From Ignavibacteriales bacterium (GTDB taxonomy: Bacteria > Bacteroidota > Ignavibacteria > UBA10030), in the NCBI GenBank assembly GCA_026390595.1, contig JAPLFQ010000021.1, positions 1 through 64,000 on the forward strand: a stretch of DNA of 64,000 bases, read 5' to 3'. Shown here in pieces: positions 25,666 through 33,946 of the stretch. The position numbers and the translations under genes are program-made. The notes beneath the pieces are model-generated. The model was given only the letters and a program-made list of their open reading frames with translations. It was not told the origin of the DNA and made no database searches. Within the stretch, counting starts at the first letter, position 1. Every line of letters starts with the position of its first letter.

Positions 25666-27918
25666 TTACTTCAGCAATGTCATTTTCTTCGTCGCGGTGA
25701 ATCCTTCCGCCTGCAGATGGTAGAAGTAGACACCGCTTGCCACGGCACGACCGTCGTCGGTTTTGCCATTCCACGTGACGCGGTAGTTACCGGCTGACAT
25801 CGTCTGGTTCACAACCGTCGCAACAACCTCACCGGACAAGCCATAGATCACGACCTTCACCGCAGTCTGTTTCGGCACCGAGAACGCGATTTCGGTAGAC
25901 GGGTTGAACGGATTCGGATAGTTCTGATTCAGTGCAAACTCCGTCGGAACGCTCTTGCCGTTTTCCACATCGGTCAAGACGCTGACACTTGCATAGCCGC
26001 TTTCGTTGCCGGCGACATCAAGTGCAGAGACTTTGTAATAGTAGGTCACGCCGCTCTGGGAAACCGGATCCTGATAGAGAGGTGTCCGGACCTTCGCCAC
26101 CGGCGTGGTGCCTGCCGGGTTGAAGGTCGCTGTCGTTCCACGATAGATTGCGTACTGGTACACATCACTCTCAACATTCGCTGTCCACTTCAATGTGACA
26201 GCATTTTGTTTGAACGCTGCGTTCAGACCTGAAGGGACCATCGGTGCGAGGTTATCCACCGAGTATCCGCTGTCGGGCTGGCTGGAATACATGACCTGGT
26301 TGTCTTTCGTGTAGCCGGCGACGTAGAACACCGTCCAACGCTGACCAGAGGTCTTCGTAGAATCGAACAACGTCGGAGCAAGGAATGAGTACTGCGCCAT
26401 CCCCGATGCTGGAACTGCGCCTACGTACGACCAGACGCTTCCGCCCATGACAACCTGGCCGCCCTGGCTCGTCGTGCTCATCATTTCCGTGAAGCTGCCA
26501 ACCTTCTTAATAGAGTTCAGACTGGGCAGGATAGGATCTTTTCTCCACACGCCGTAGTTGATTACCTGGCCAAAGCTATACATCTCAGCCGGGAATGCGG
26601 TCCACACAACCTGGACCTTTTTGCCGTTGTCAACCGGTACGTCCTTGATCGAGGAGATTGAGGATGCTCCGGCGCCGAGTTTCACCTGCTCGAGCGAGGA
26701 GGTGAGAAGGCCCTTCGTGTAATTGTAGTTGTGGACGCCACCGCTGCCATCGTTCCGAACGAACTGCAGATTGTAGGCAGCTGCGCGCTCGACAACTGAA
26801 AGCTTGCGCTTCGACGTCACCGGCAGCTTTGAGTTGTTCTGCCACGTGATTGTGTCGGTAAAGAGAATCGGCGTGCCGGTGGGGTTGATATCGCTGACGA
26901 TCGTATCCCGCTTCGGCAGTGCTGCATACAATGCCGCCAGCAACTTGTCCGTCTTCCCCTTTGTCAATTCCACAAACTCGATCGAGGCTTTACCGTGGCA
27001 CTCCTCGCAACCTGTGGGATTGAGGATCGTCGTGGTGACACCGCCGACGGTATTATCATATGCAACTCTGAACGTGTGCCCGCCCATTTTCGTCATCATA
27101 GTATCGGGCTTGGTGAAGTTTGATGCCGCGGAGGCCAGGAATGATGGTGAGCTGGCCATATGACACACCGCGCAACGCTCTTTGATGTCGCTGTGAGAGG
27201 AATTCTCATACATATAACCCGGGAGTTCCCATCCACCCCATGTGCCGACCGCAGCGTCGTTCTGCTGCACTGAACCGGAAGGAGCCTTAAGGTACGCGTT
27301 TGCCACGTCCATCGTGAACGGAGCAGTGTTCGTGCCCATCAACATCGTTCCCTGATGTGCGGTGTGCAGGCCGCGGCTGCTCATGCGTGTGATGTGGCAA
27401 CCGATGCAAACATCGCCGACGGTCTTCGCACGGAGCTGTTTCTCATTTGATCCGTCATGCGGATCATGGCAGGTGGCGCAGCCGACTGGCATCGGGTCAT
27501 TGTACACCAGCAGACCTGTCGTTGCCGGGACCGGCTGGGCTTTTCCACCGATAACTTCATTGACATATCCTTGTGACGTATGGCAGCGTGCGCATACGGG
27601 GCGGGACGTGTATTGAGGCTGACGCTCGGTTTCGGTTGTGGAAATCGCGTGAGCAGATGCGCTCCACGCATAACCGATACCATGCCGGTCGCTCGAGAAG
27701 TGACACGGTGCGCAAACTTCAGACGACAACGTCTCATCAAGCTTGTTGTTCCCGGCTTGCGGGAAGGCCGCGATGTGCTGTCCGGCTGGTCCGTGGCAAT
27801 TTTCGCACTGGATGCCTGTTCGTGCCATCGATTTGGGGTACTTCGTCACCAACGTGTCGAACACGCCAGGTGCATTCGTCGGAACCGTTGTGAAATTCTC
27901 CGCCTTCGCTACATCGTG
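25666..27918 (-). CDS. Type IX-secreted multihaem cytochrome, copy 2, C-terminal part (frameshifted)
   Basis: About 750 residues in the homologous region, beginning HDVAKAENF. Seven CXXCH sites, a fibronectin-III-like domain and a type IX secretion signal (FALNQNYPNPFNPST, ending KKMTLLK) match copy 1 almost residue for residue. The open frame continues upstream to 28125, but that part is only the other frame of the N-terminal coding region. There is no start codon close to the homologous start, so this part depends on the frame break being crossed or repaired. Confidence 0.85.
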   Translation of the reverse strand, partial: HDVAKAENFTTVPTNAPGVFDTLVTKYPKSMARTGIQCENCHGPAGQHIAAFPQAGNNKLDETLSSEVCAPCHFSSDRHGIGYAWSASAHAISTTETERQPQYTSRPVCARCHTSQGYVNEVIGGKAQPVPATTGLLVYNDPMPVGCATCHDPHDGSNEKQLRAKTVGDVCIGCHITRMSSRGLHTAHQGTMLMGTNTAPFTMDVANAYLKAPSGSVQQNDAAVGTWGGWELPGYMYENSSHSDIKERCAVCHMASSPSFLASAASNFTKPDTMMTKMGGHTFRVAYDNTVGGVTTTILNPTGCEECHGKASIEFVELTKGKTDKLLAALYAALPKRDTIVSDINPTGTPILFTDTITWQNNSKLPVTSKRKLSVVERAAAYNLQFVRNDGSGGVHNYNYTKGLLTSSLEQVKLGAGASSISSIKDVPVDNGKKVQVVWTAFPAEMYSFGQVINYGVWRKDPILPSLNSIKKVGSFTEMMSTTSQGGQVVMGGSVWSYVGAVPASGMAQYSFLAPTLFDSTKTSGQRWTVFYVAGYTKDNQVMYSSQPDSGYSVDNLAPMVPSGLNAAFKQNAVTLKWTANVESDVYQYAIYRGTTATFNPAGTTPVAKVRTPLYQDPVSQSGVTYYYKVSALDVAGNESGYASVSVLTDVENGKSVPTEFALNQNYPNPFNPSTEIAFSVPKQTAVKVVIYGLSGEVVATVVNQTMSAGNYRVTWNGKTDDGRAVASGVYFYHLQAEGFTATKKMTLLK

Positions 27919-28484
27919 ACTTTGCGCTTCACGGCTGTAGCATGATTCGTCTTTGACCATGAGGTGAATTGACTGGGGTTCACGAGGTGGCACGCACAAC
28001 CCATCGGGACGTTTTGGTTCGCTGTCATCGAGATTCCGGCGCCGATGAACTTGGCGGCGACGATTTTCGTTTGCACCGAAGCGGCAGCACCGAGAGGTGT
28101 TGTTGCCGTCATCGTCACAGTCCAATCGCCAACCGTGTCAGCAACGAAATACACTACTTTACCGTTGAGGCCCGCTGCAGTGTCCTGAATCGGCTTCGAG
28201 ACGCCATACGGGCTTGTCAACGTCCACGTCGCGCTGTTCACAACAACCAATGTGTCCGTGTATTTGTTTCCCAATCCGGAGAGGGCCTTCGGAGCCAACA
28301 CAACGCGGCTCCCGACTCCGACTGACTTGAGGCCTGTCGTTGCCTGGTTCTTGTTTGCTGACTTGAACCTGTCAGGCACACCTACGATATCGATCTTGGC
28401 AGTCTGAGTCTGTGCAAGGACGGGCACAGCCAGAACGAAGATCAAGACGACGAGGATGGATAAGCCAAGTAGAAATTTCTTCAT
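27909..28484 (-). CDS. Type IX-secreted multihaem cytochrome, copy 2, N-terminal part (frameshifted, haem site deleted)
   Basis: 191 residues from ATG 28484, preceded by GGGAGG. The signal peptide (MKKFLLGLSILVVLIFVLAVPVLAQ) and Ig-like domain are almost identical to copy 1, as is the C-x-C-H site (MGCACHLVNPSQF). The frame ends at KRKVTM-stop. Compared with copy 1, 86 bases are missing at this point, removing the CFSCH haem site and shifting the frame. A sigma-54 promoter lies about 125 bases upstream. Confidence 0.85.
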   Translation of the reverse strand: MKKFLLGLSILVVLIFVLAVPVLAQTQTAKIDIVGVPDRFKSANKNQATTGLKSVGVGSRVVLAPKALSGLGNKYTDTLVVVNSATWTLTSPYGVSKPIQDTAAGLNGKVVYFVADTVGDWTVTMTATTPLGAAASVQTKIVAAKFIGAGISMTANQNVPMGCACHLVNPSQFTSWSKTNHATAVKRKVTM

Positions 28485-28619
28485 GGTACCTCCCTGTGAA
28501 GTATTTTGGAGCTTCGTTGTATTGAGGGGTCTTTCGTTCAACATAACCGTTACATCGTCAATTTCTGTGATTCAGCTCAGCGAGAGCCGGCAAGTCAGTC
28601 ATTCGTATGTTTGGGAACG

Positions 28620-28635
28620 GCAACTCGTGTGCCAA
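28620..28635 (-). promoter_or_regulatory. Sigma-54 promoter of the secreted cytochromes
   Basis: On the minus strand TTGGCACACGAGTTGC fits the sigma-54 consensus (TGGCAC, five bases, TTGC). The predicted start of transcription is near 28608, giving a leader of about 124 bases to ATG 28484. Copy 1 has no such promoter and may be read from this one. Confidence 0.78.
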
Positions 28636-29160
28636 AAACGCGAAAAATCAAAGCATCTTTTTGGGCTGAAATCAAATGAATTTGTCGATCGTATGGCAAC
28701 TTCGGTCACAGATTCCCATCTTTGCTAATGTGAAGCAGTCGTAGTTCCGAATTCTGGAGAAACCCTGATGCCTGGAATTCTTCAAAAAAGCGATCCCGAC
28801 CGGATTGTCCGTTGAAAAGTTCAACAATATCAGCCGGTATTCAGTATCACTGCTGAATGTTTTCAACAAGCGTGCCGACGAATTGTTGCACACCTTAGCC
28901 AATGAAATCCAGCAATTTCAACAGAATTCATCGATTTCCATCCTCCAGACAAAACCTAAATTACTGTTTTTGATTCGATGATCCGTTTGAATTCTTATGG
29001 CAGGAATCGCGAAGGGAGCTCACTGGACTCTGGCAGACGGTGCCTTTGTGGCTTTCCGGGGGCGTACGGGGAGAACAATAAGGTGGTGAACTGAAGTTTG
29101 AGGATCCTGGCCGCGAACCGGCCTGCGGAAAAAAGATGGCCGTGAAGAAGTGAAGCGGGA
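28636..29160. other. Intergenic region upstream of the secreted cytochromes
   Basis: AT-rich DNA holding the possible upstream sites of the sigma-54 promoter. Dyads include TTCTGGAGAA at 28752-28761 and GTTGAA-AAG-TTCAAC at 28811-28825. A 76-codon minus-strand open frame (28672-28902) has no recognisable domain or good ribosome site and is not called. Confidence 0.4.
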
Positions 29161-29610
29161 CTATTCCTTGACCCACTCCTGGGTTGCCTGACGCAGTTTC
29201 TCCATTGCCTGTATGACTGATTCCCCCGCGTCCGATGGGAGAAGGTTGATGATGTCTTCGTGCACAGATACGTACATTGCTTTGAGCTGCGAGCGAGAAG
29301 CGATACCAACTTGGGTCAAACCGATGTCGACGATCCTCCGGTCATTGCCTCCTGCCTCCTTTTTCACCATTCCTTTCTTGAGGAGCCCGTCAATGATGCG
29401 CGTAATGCGGCTGCTGGAAAGACTCATCCTCTTCGCCAAAGCCCCGGCCGAGAGCATTTCGTCCTCTTGCAACGAGCGGAGGAGCTTGAATTCAGCCACC
29501 GTAAGATTGAGCTTTTCCGCGGTGCGTTCGATTTTCAGTTGGCAGTTCTCCAGCAGCTCGTAAGTCAGGTCTGCCATGTGTTCTGCCAGTTCGTTCTTTT
29601 GGACGGCCAT
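29161..29610 (-). CDS. MarR-family transcriptional regulator
   Basis: 149 residues, typical of MarR regulators. The winged helix-turn-helix is visible: LTVAEFKLLRSLQEDEMLSAGALAKRM, then SLSSSRITRIIDGLLKKGMVKK as recognition helix and wing, followed by NDRRIVDIGLTQVG, the classic D-R-R wing. Flanking helices at both ends form the dimer interface. ATG 29610 has AAGAGG upstream; the longer open frame is not supported. The ligand and targets are unknown; it lies between the cytochrome genes and the sigma-54 regulators. Confidence 0.92.
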   Translation of the reverse strand: MAVQKNELAEHMADLTYELLENCQLKIERTAEKLNLTVAEFKLLRSLQEDEMLSAGALAKRMSLSSSRITRIIDGLLKKGMVKKEAGGNDRRIVDIGLTQVGIASRSQLKAMYVSVHEDIINLLPSDAGESVIQAMEKLRQATQEWVKE

Positions 29611-29925
29611 AATTCCTCTTTGGGGACATGGTGGATATTCGCCGGAAGATTCTCGGGCCGACAATCACGGGCTCATACGAATGACGCAAACCGCTCGGGC
29701 ATAGCCATCGTTCCTGCCTGCAGGCGGATCCGCAAGATGGTCTGGCAAAAAAAACGCCCACAGGCAGCAAGGCTCTCATGCGAATGCAAAGCACACCTGT
29801 GGGCAGATTCTTCTTATTGATGTTTCCAAGGGAATTGGCTCTCCTCCCGCGAACGGTATTGCGGGAAAGAGAACACGATTCGCTCTGTAGATCACTCGTT
29901 TCTGAGAGGATTTGAAACCGGGAAC
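29611..29925. other. Intergenic region with MarR promoter and a terminator
   Basis: This 315-bp gap holds the minus-strand terminator described separately and must hold the promoter of the MarR gene. Nothing else recognisable was seen. Confidence 0.4.
29746..29804 (-). terminator. Terminator after the small membrane protein gene
   Basis: GCCCACAGG and CCTGTGGGC form a 9-bp stem with a long (31-base) loop, followed on the minus strand by a run of T (nine A on the plus strand, 29746-29754). It would end transcripts from the fis-like/small membrane protein unit. Confidence 0.65.
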
Positions 29926-30123
29926 TCAGAAAATAAAGTTCACGCCCTCAAATTCGTCCTCAGGCACCTCATGCGGGAATGCTCCAAAATTCTTCAACGC
30001 GCTTTCGTTCTCGACGAAATACGGTCCTTCCCCTTCATCCAGTCCAAGTCGGCGAAGATACAACAACGTTCCCCCAACAGCTAAGGCAGCGAGTATTCCG
30101 GCAACCCACCAGCCCGGTTTCAT
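29926..30123 (-). CDS. Small single-pass membrane protein, unknown function
   Basis: 65 residues from ATG 30123, which has AAGGAG at a good distance. One hydrophobic helix (WWVAGILAALAVGGTLLYL) near the N-terminus is followed by an acidic tail (DEGEGPYFVENE...VPEDEFEGVNFIF). No family recognised. It lies 85 bp downstream of the fis-like gene on the same strand with a terminator after it, so both probably come from the sigma-54 promoter at 30529. Confidence 0.65.
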   Translation of the reverse strand: MKPGWWVAGILAALAVGGTLLYLRRLGLDEGEGPYFVENESALKNFGAFPHEVPEDEFEGVNFIF

Positions 30124-30208
30124 AGACAGTACTCCTTTAACTGCAGCAGCGATGCACCAATAACTTTCCCCCAGCGACCGGTGCATCAATGAAACAAATG
30201 CCAACTTC

Positions 30209-30457
30209 CTAGTTCATCGCGGGATGCATTTCGGCCGCGTGTTCGGCCTCGTGACCTTCTTCGGTATCTTCAATCGAAAGTTCGCGCAGCTTCCTGTACA
30301 ACGATGAGAGACTGATTCCTAACAGCTTTGCAACTTTGCGTTTGTCATTGCCGTTGACGCGCAGCGCATCGATGATCAAGGCACGTTCATATGTGCGGAC
30401 GGATTCTTTCAGATTACCCGCAACTAACCCCTCTTGTTGCATTCTAGCTCGCTCCAT
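30209..30457 (-). CDS. Stand-alone Fis-type (HTH_8) DNA-binding protein
   Basis: 82 residues. The helix-turn-helix segment (about residues 22-60) reads ERALIIDALRVNGNDKRKVAKLLGISLSSLYRKLREL. The last part is very like the C-terminal DNA-binding domain of the NtrC-family activator encoded next door (KEATAQALGVSLSSLYRKMEEL). The protein lacks receiver and AAA+ domains and ends in a Glu/His-rich tail (EEGHEAEHAAEMH). A strong AGGAGG precedes the ATG, and a sigma-54 promoter lies about 70-90 bases upstream. It may compete with or assist the activator at shared sites (inference). Confidence 0.88.
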   Translation of the reverse strand: MERARMQQEGLVAGNLKESVRTYERALIIDALRVNGNDKRKVAKLLGISLSSLYRKLRELSIEDTEEGHEAEHAAEMHPAMN

Positions 30458-30528
30458 TGTTTCCTCCTGGGTTTCAAGTCTGGTAGTAGCTTCGGTGCAG
30501 GGATGTGAAATTATCCCATTTGCGAAAA

Positions 30529-30544
30529 TGCAAGGAACGTGCCA
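30529..30544 (-). promoter_or_regulatory. Sigma-54 promoter of the fis-like gene
   Basis: On the minus strand TGGCACGTTCCTTGCA matches the sigma-54 consensus (TGGCAC, five bases, TTGCA). The predicted start of transcription is near 30518, 61 bases before the fis-like ATG at 30457. The -12 region overlaps TGCGAAAATGCA (30521-30532, plus strand), which resembles the dyad at 30576-30589. Confidence 0.8.
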
Positions 30545-30575
30545 CCAGAAAAAATATGCATGGCGTCCGCTTGCG

Positions 30576-30589
30576 TGCGAATTTTCGCA
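30576..30589. promoter_or_regulatory. Candidate operator dyad upstream of fis-like gene
   Basis: TGCGAATTTTCGCA has inverted arms TGCGAA/TTCGCA. A similar half-palindrome, TGCGAAAATGCA, overlaps the sigma-54 -12 box at 30521-30532. The pair could be one activating and one repressing site for the neighbouring NtrC-type or Fis-type protein. Confidence 0.35.
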
Positions 30590-30742
30590 AAAATGGCCAT
30601 CACTCTAGGGGAGCGATTTGCCGCTTGCTTACTATTGGGAAGGGGGGAAGAAGGGAATTCTCAAAGATTAGAAAGGAGGAAAAAAAGACGGAAAACTTGT
30701 CAAAAGGCAAGCATTTCTTCCTCAATGGCCGAGGTCTGGAAC

Positions 30743-32110
30743 TCATCGTGTCGGAATTTCGAGTTCCTCCATTTTGCGATAGAGCGATGACAAGCTGACG
30801 CCAAGCGCCTGCGCCGTCGCCTCTTTGTTTCTGTCGTGCTGCGTCAGGACCTGTTCAATGTACGTCCGCTCGAATGCCTTCACCGCATCCCGCAGAGTCT
30901 GATGCCCTCCTGCCGGCATCGCCGCGTGCTGCGAGGTCATCATCCGGAAGTACTCGGGCAGATGCTCAAGACCGATAAATTCCTTGTCACAGAAAATGAC
31001 CGCGCGCTCGAGCACGTTCTCCAGTTCGCGGACCTCGCCCTTCCACTGGTACTGCATCATCGCGCTCATTGCCTCGTTGGAGATCCCCTGGATCGGCCGC
31101 CCCATGTGCTTTCTGAAGGCTTCAAGGAAATGCTGGCACAGGAGCGGGATGTCTTCTTTTCTTTCGGCAAGCGAAGGGAGATCGATCTCCACCACATTCA
31201 ACCGGTAGAACAAATCTTCCCTGAATTTTCCGTTCTCCACTTCCTGGCGAAGGTCCCTGTTTGTCGCCGCGATGATTCGCACATCGGTCGTCATCGGATC
31301 AGTGTACCCGACAGGGATGACCTCCTTCTGTTCAATGGCCCGTAGGAGTTTCACCTGCAGGTGTAACGGGATTTCGCTCACCTCGTCGAGAAACACGCTT
31401 CCACCATCGGCTACTTTGAAGAGTCCCTCTTTGTCCGTCGTCGCTCCCGTGAACGACCCCTTCTTGTGACCGAAGAGTTCGCTCTCGAACAGCGTCTCAA
31501 CGATTGCGCCGCAGTTGATAGCAACGAACCGTTTCGTTTTCCGCCTGCTGTTGTAGTGGAGTGCGCGGGCGACGAGCTCCTTCCCCGTCCCGCTCTTTCC
31601 CGTGATGAGCACCGTCCCGTCGCTTTCGGCCACGGTCCGGATGATCTGGAACACGTTCTTCATGCTCTGGCTCTGACCGATGATCTGGTCGAAATCGTAC
31701 GTCCGGTTAATCTCCTGCCGAAGAAGCGAGTTTTCCAGCGACAGCGCCCTGTGATCAAGCAGCTTGCGGACCCGGTGCAGAATGTCGTCGAAGTCGATCG
31801 GTTTAAGAACGTAGTCGTACGCTCCCTTTCTCAGTGCTGCCACCGCTGTTTCGATCGACGCGAACGCCGTGATCATGATGACAAACGTCTGCGGCGTCCG
31901 CTTGGTGATGTGTTCCAGCAGCTCCATGCCGCGCATCTCGGGCATTTCGATATCGGAGATGACCACATCGAACGGCCGTGCCTCCTGTTTCGCGAGCGCC
32001 TCCTTTCCGTTCGGAGCTTCTTCGACCTGGTATCCTTCCTTCTTCAGAACAAACCCAAGCGATTCGCGGATAATCTGTTCATCATCAACAACAAGTATGC
32101 GCTCTGTCAT
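30743..32110 (-). CDS. NtrC-family sigma-54-dependent response regulator
   Basis: 455 residues in the classic order receiver, AAA+ and Fis-type helix-turn-helix. The receiver has DDE at 9-11, phospho-acceptor Asp53 (VVISDIEMPEM) and Lys103 (VLKPID). The AAA+ domain (about residues 140-370) has Walker A GKSGTGKE, the sigma-54 contact loop as GSFTGA (GAFTGA variant) and Walker B VFLDEVSEI. The C-terminus (NKEATAQALGVSLSSLYRK) binds DNA. It starts 8 bp after the kinase gene, forming a two-component operon, and is the obvious candidate to drive the three sigma-54 promoters in this window (inference). Confidence 0.96.
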   Translation of the reverse strand: MTERILVVDDEQIIRESLGFVLKKEGYQVEEAPNGKEALAKQEARPFDVVISDIEMPEMRGMELLEHITKRTPQTFVIMITAFASIETAVAALRKGAYDYVLKPIDFDDILHRVRKLLDHRALSLENSLLRQEINRTYDFDQIIGQSQSMKNVFQIIRTVAESDGTVLITGKSGTGKELVARALHYNSRRKTKRFVAINCGAIVETLFESELFGHKKGSFTGATTDKEGLFKVADGGSVFLDEVSEIPLHLQVKLLRAIEQKEVIPVGYTDPMTTDVRIIAATNRDLRQEVENGKFREDLFYRLNVVEIDLPSLAERKEDIPLLCQHFLEAFRKHMGRPIQGISNEAMSAMMQYQWKGEVRELENVLERAVIFCDKEFIGLEHLPEYFRMMTSQHAAMPAGGHQTLRDAVKAFERTYIEQVLTQHDRNKEATAQALGVSLSSLYRKMEELEIPTR

Positions 32111-32118
32111 CAGCCCTC

Positions 32119-33528
32119 TTACTCCTCTTTGATCGGTAACTTGATCTTGAACGTACTCCCTTTGCCAAGTTCACTTTCCACTTCGATGTCGCCATTGAAA
32201 CTCTCGACAATCCCGTAGCTGACCCAGAGCCCGAGTCCCGTCCCCTGCCCCACCGTCTTGGTGGTAAAGAACGGCTCGAAGATTTTTTCGCGGTCTCCGG
32301 GATCAATTCCCCGTCCCGTGTCTTTCACCAGCACTTCCGCATGATCCTCATGTGCGCGCGACTGTATCCAGATCGATCCCGGTTTCCCCTCGAGTGAATC
32401 AACCGCGTTCATCAGGATGTTGATGAACACCTGCGCGAGCTGGTCTGGGACAACAGGCAAACTCGGCAGGTCGTCTGCCAGTTCCAGCGTAAACGCGATG
32501 TCTTTCACTTTCTTCCCGTACTGCACGATGTTCAGCGCTTCACGGACAACCTTGTTCAGGTCCGTGGGCTTGATGACGTACGAAGACGGACGCGAGAAAT
32601 CGACAAGGTCGCGGATAATGCGTGCGATCCGGTTGATCTGGTCTTTGATCAGACCAAGCTTGTCCTTTGCGAACTCATCGGCTGTCGTCCGCTGGATCAC
32701 CTGGACCAGCGAAGAGATCGAGGTCAGCGGATTCCCGACCTCGTGCGCGATACCGGCTGCCAGAGTTCCGATGCTTTCCATTTTTTGAGAACGGAACAAC
32801 TGCTGTTCCAATATCCGCTGTTCGGTGATGTCCCTGTGGGCTCCCATGAAGCCTACGATATGGTCGTTGCCATCGACGATCGGCGAAATAACGAGTTCCG
32901 TGTGGAATGGGCTCCCGTCTTTTCGACGATTCTCAAGTTCGCCAACCCATACCTTCCTTTGCACAATGTATTCCCAGACTTTCTTCCAGAATTCCGTCCC
33001 GTGCCTGCCACTGTTCAGGATCCTGGGGTTCCTGCCGATGAGTTCTTCCTTCGAATATCCGCTTGCTGTCTCGAATGCGGGATTGACGTAGACCATCTTC
33101 CCGCTGGCATCGGTGATCTGAATCGGATTGACGGTATGCTGAATGACGTTCGAGAACCTGAGATAATCGAGTTCCCGCTTCTTCTGCTCGGTGATATCTT
33201 TCGCAATAAGGACGGAGTAGAATCTCTCGGCCGAGTAGAGTCTCCGAAGGTCGATCTGGACATCCAATACCGCCTTGTCGGATCTGACAAATTTCGTCTC
33301 GAGCGATTGATCGCCGTAATTTGTCTTCAGGATACTCATGAGCACCCGGCGCTGCTCGGCAGGGAGCAGGAGATCCAACGAGCTATGCAGGAGCTCGTTC
33401 GACGGGTATCCCGTCCCTTCGGCGGCGGCCGTGTTATGGTCCACGATCTTCTGCTCAGCGTCCACGATGAGGATCATCTCGGGCAGAAGGTCGAAAACCC
33501 GGCCATATTTCGAATAATGGACTGTCAT
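32119..33528 (-). CDS. PAS-PAS sensor histidine kinase
   Basis: 469 residues from ATG 33528 (an in-frame TTG lies six codons upstream). Two PAS domains occupy about residues 5-115 and 125-240; the second has the [21 protein letters not shown] signature and the PAC segment [12 protein letters not shown]. The dimerisation box is [16 protein letters not shown] (His near 260). The ATPase domain has the N box ([11 protein letters not shown]) and G boxes [10 protein letters not shown] and [15 protein letters not shown]. No transmembrane helix, so it senses a cytoplasmic signal, possibly redox or a small molecule through PAS. It pairs with the NtrC-type regulator just downstream. Confidence 0.95.
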   Translation of the reverse strand: MTVHYSKYGRVFDLLPEMILIVDAEQKIVDHNTAAAEGTGYPSNELLHSSLDLLLPAEQRRVLMSILKTNYGDQSLETKFVRSDKAVLDVQIDLRRLYSAERFYSVLIAKDITEQKKRELDYLRFSNVIQHTVNPIQITDASGKMVYVNPAFETASGYSKEELIGRNPRILNSGRHGTEFWKKVWEYIVQRKVWVGELENRRKDGSPFHTELVISPIVDGNDHIVGFMGAHRDITEQRILEQQLFRSQKMESIGTLAAGIAHEVGNPLTSISSLVQVIQRTTADEFAKDKLGLIKDQINRIARIIRDLVDFSRPSSYVIKPTDLNKVVREALNIVQYGKKVKDIAFTLELADDLPSLPVVPDQLAQVFINILMNAVDSLEGKPGSIWIQSRAHEDHAEVLVKDTGRGIDPGDREKIFEPFFTTKTVGQGTGLGLWVSYGIVESFNGDIEVESELGKGSTFKIKLPIKEE

Positions 33529-33593
33529 GAGTGTCTTTGGCCTCAAAGGTACTCCAACTTCGCCTCATTGGCAAGGAAAGAGATAGTGGTGAC

Positions 33594-33854
33594 CCCGTGA
33601 ACGAGGTGTAATGGTGAATGGCCAATTGTCAATTGATAGTTGATTGTTCACGAGTGACTATTATAAGCGGCGTCGAAGAATGATCCCGGCATAGCTCGAG
33701 CATCGGATCGCGAGCAGAACTCACGAACAGCAGGTTTTAGTATTCGGAGTTTGGCTCAATCGCAGGGCAAAATGATTGTGCCCCCGTGAACAGGGCAGAA
33801 TAGCGAACGTCCAATTGTCAATTCTCAATTAGTCGTTCACAATTGACCATTATA
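33594..33854. repeat. Pair of imperfect direct repeats (about 73 bp each)
   Basis: The units at 33594-33666 and 33781-33854 begin ccccgtgaac and share the palindrome-like core ccaattgtcaatt. Both end with gttcac...tgac-attata. Spacing is about 187 bp. They look like remnants of a dispersed non-coding element rather than regulator sites. Confidence 0.5.
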
Positions 33855-33890
33855 CGGGATGTGGAAACAGCGTGAGATCAGCCGCTCAAT

Positions 33891-33918
33891 AAAAAAGCCA
33901 CGCAAAGGATGCGTGGCT
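33891..33918 (-). terminator. Terminator of the PDZ protein gene
   Basis: AGCCACGC and GCGTGGCT form an 8-bp stem with a 7-base loop, followed on the minus strand by six T. It lies 29 bp after the stop codon of the PDZ gene. Confidence 0.85.
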
Positions 33919-33946
33919 CTCGGTCAGGCCTCGTATTGCATCATGT

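Larger units (their letters stand above)
33529..33946. other. Intergenic region with two imperfect direct repeats
   Basis: It holds the kinase operon promoter, a terminator for the PDZ gene at its right end and two related 73-bp segments (33594-33666 and 33781-33854). These segments share ccccgtgaac and caattgtcaatt with following gttcac and gac-attata words. No gene was seen. Confidence 0.55.

Noticed and set aside
28485-28608. c-di-GMP (GEMM-type) riboswitch in the leader of the secreted cytochromes
   Set aside because: Such riboswitches control multihaem genes in Geobacter, but I could not find the conserved core words or fold in this leader.
28672-28902. 76-codon minus-strand open frame upstream of the secreted cytochromes
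   Set aside because: No domain or ribosome site; the region more likely holds regulatory DNA for the sigma-54 promoter.
32743-33600. Plus-strand open frame of 285 codons opposite the PAS kinase
   Set aside because: The minus strand has complete PAS, H-box and ATPase motifs; the plus-strand product has none.
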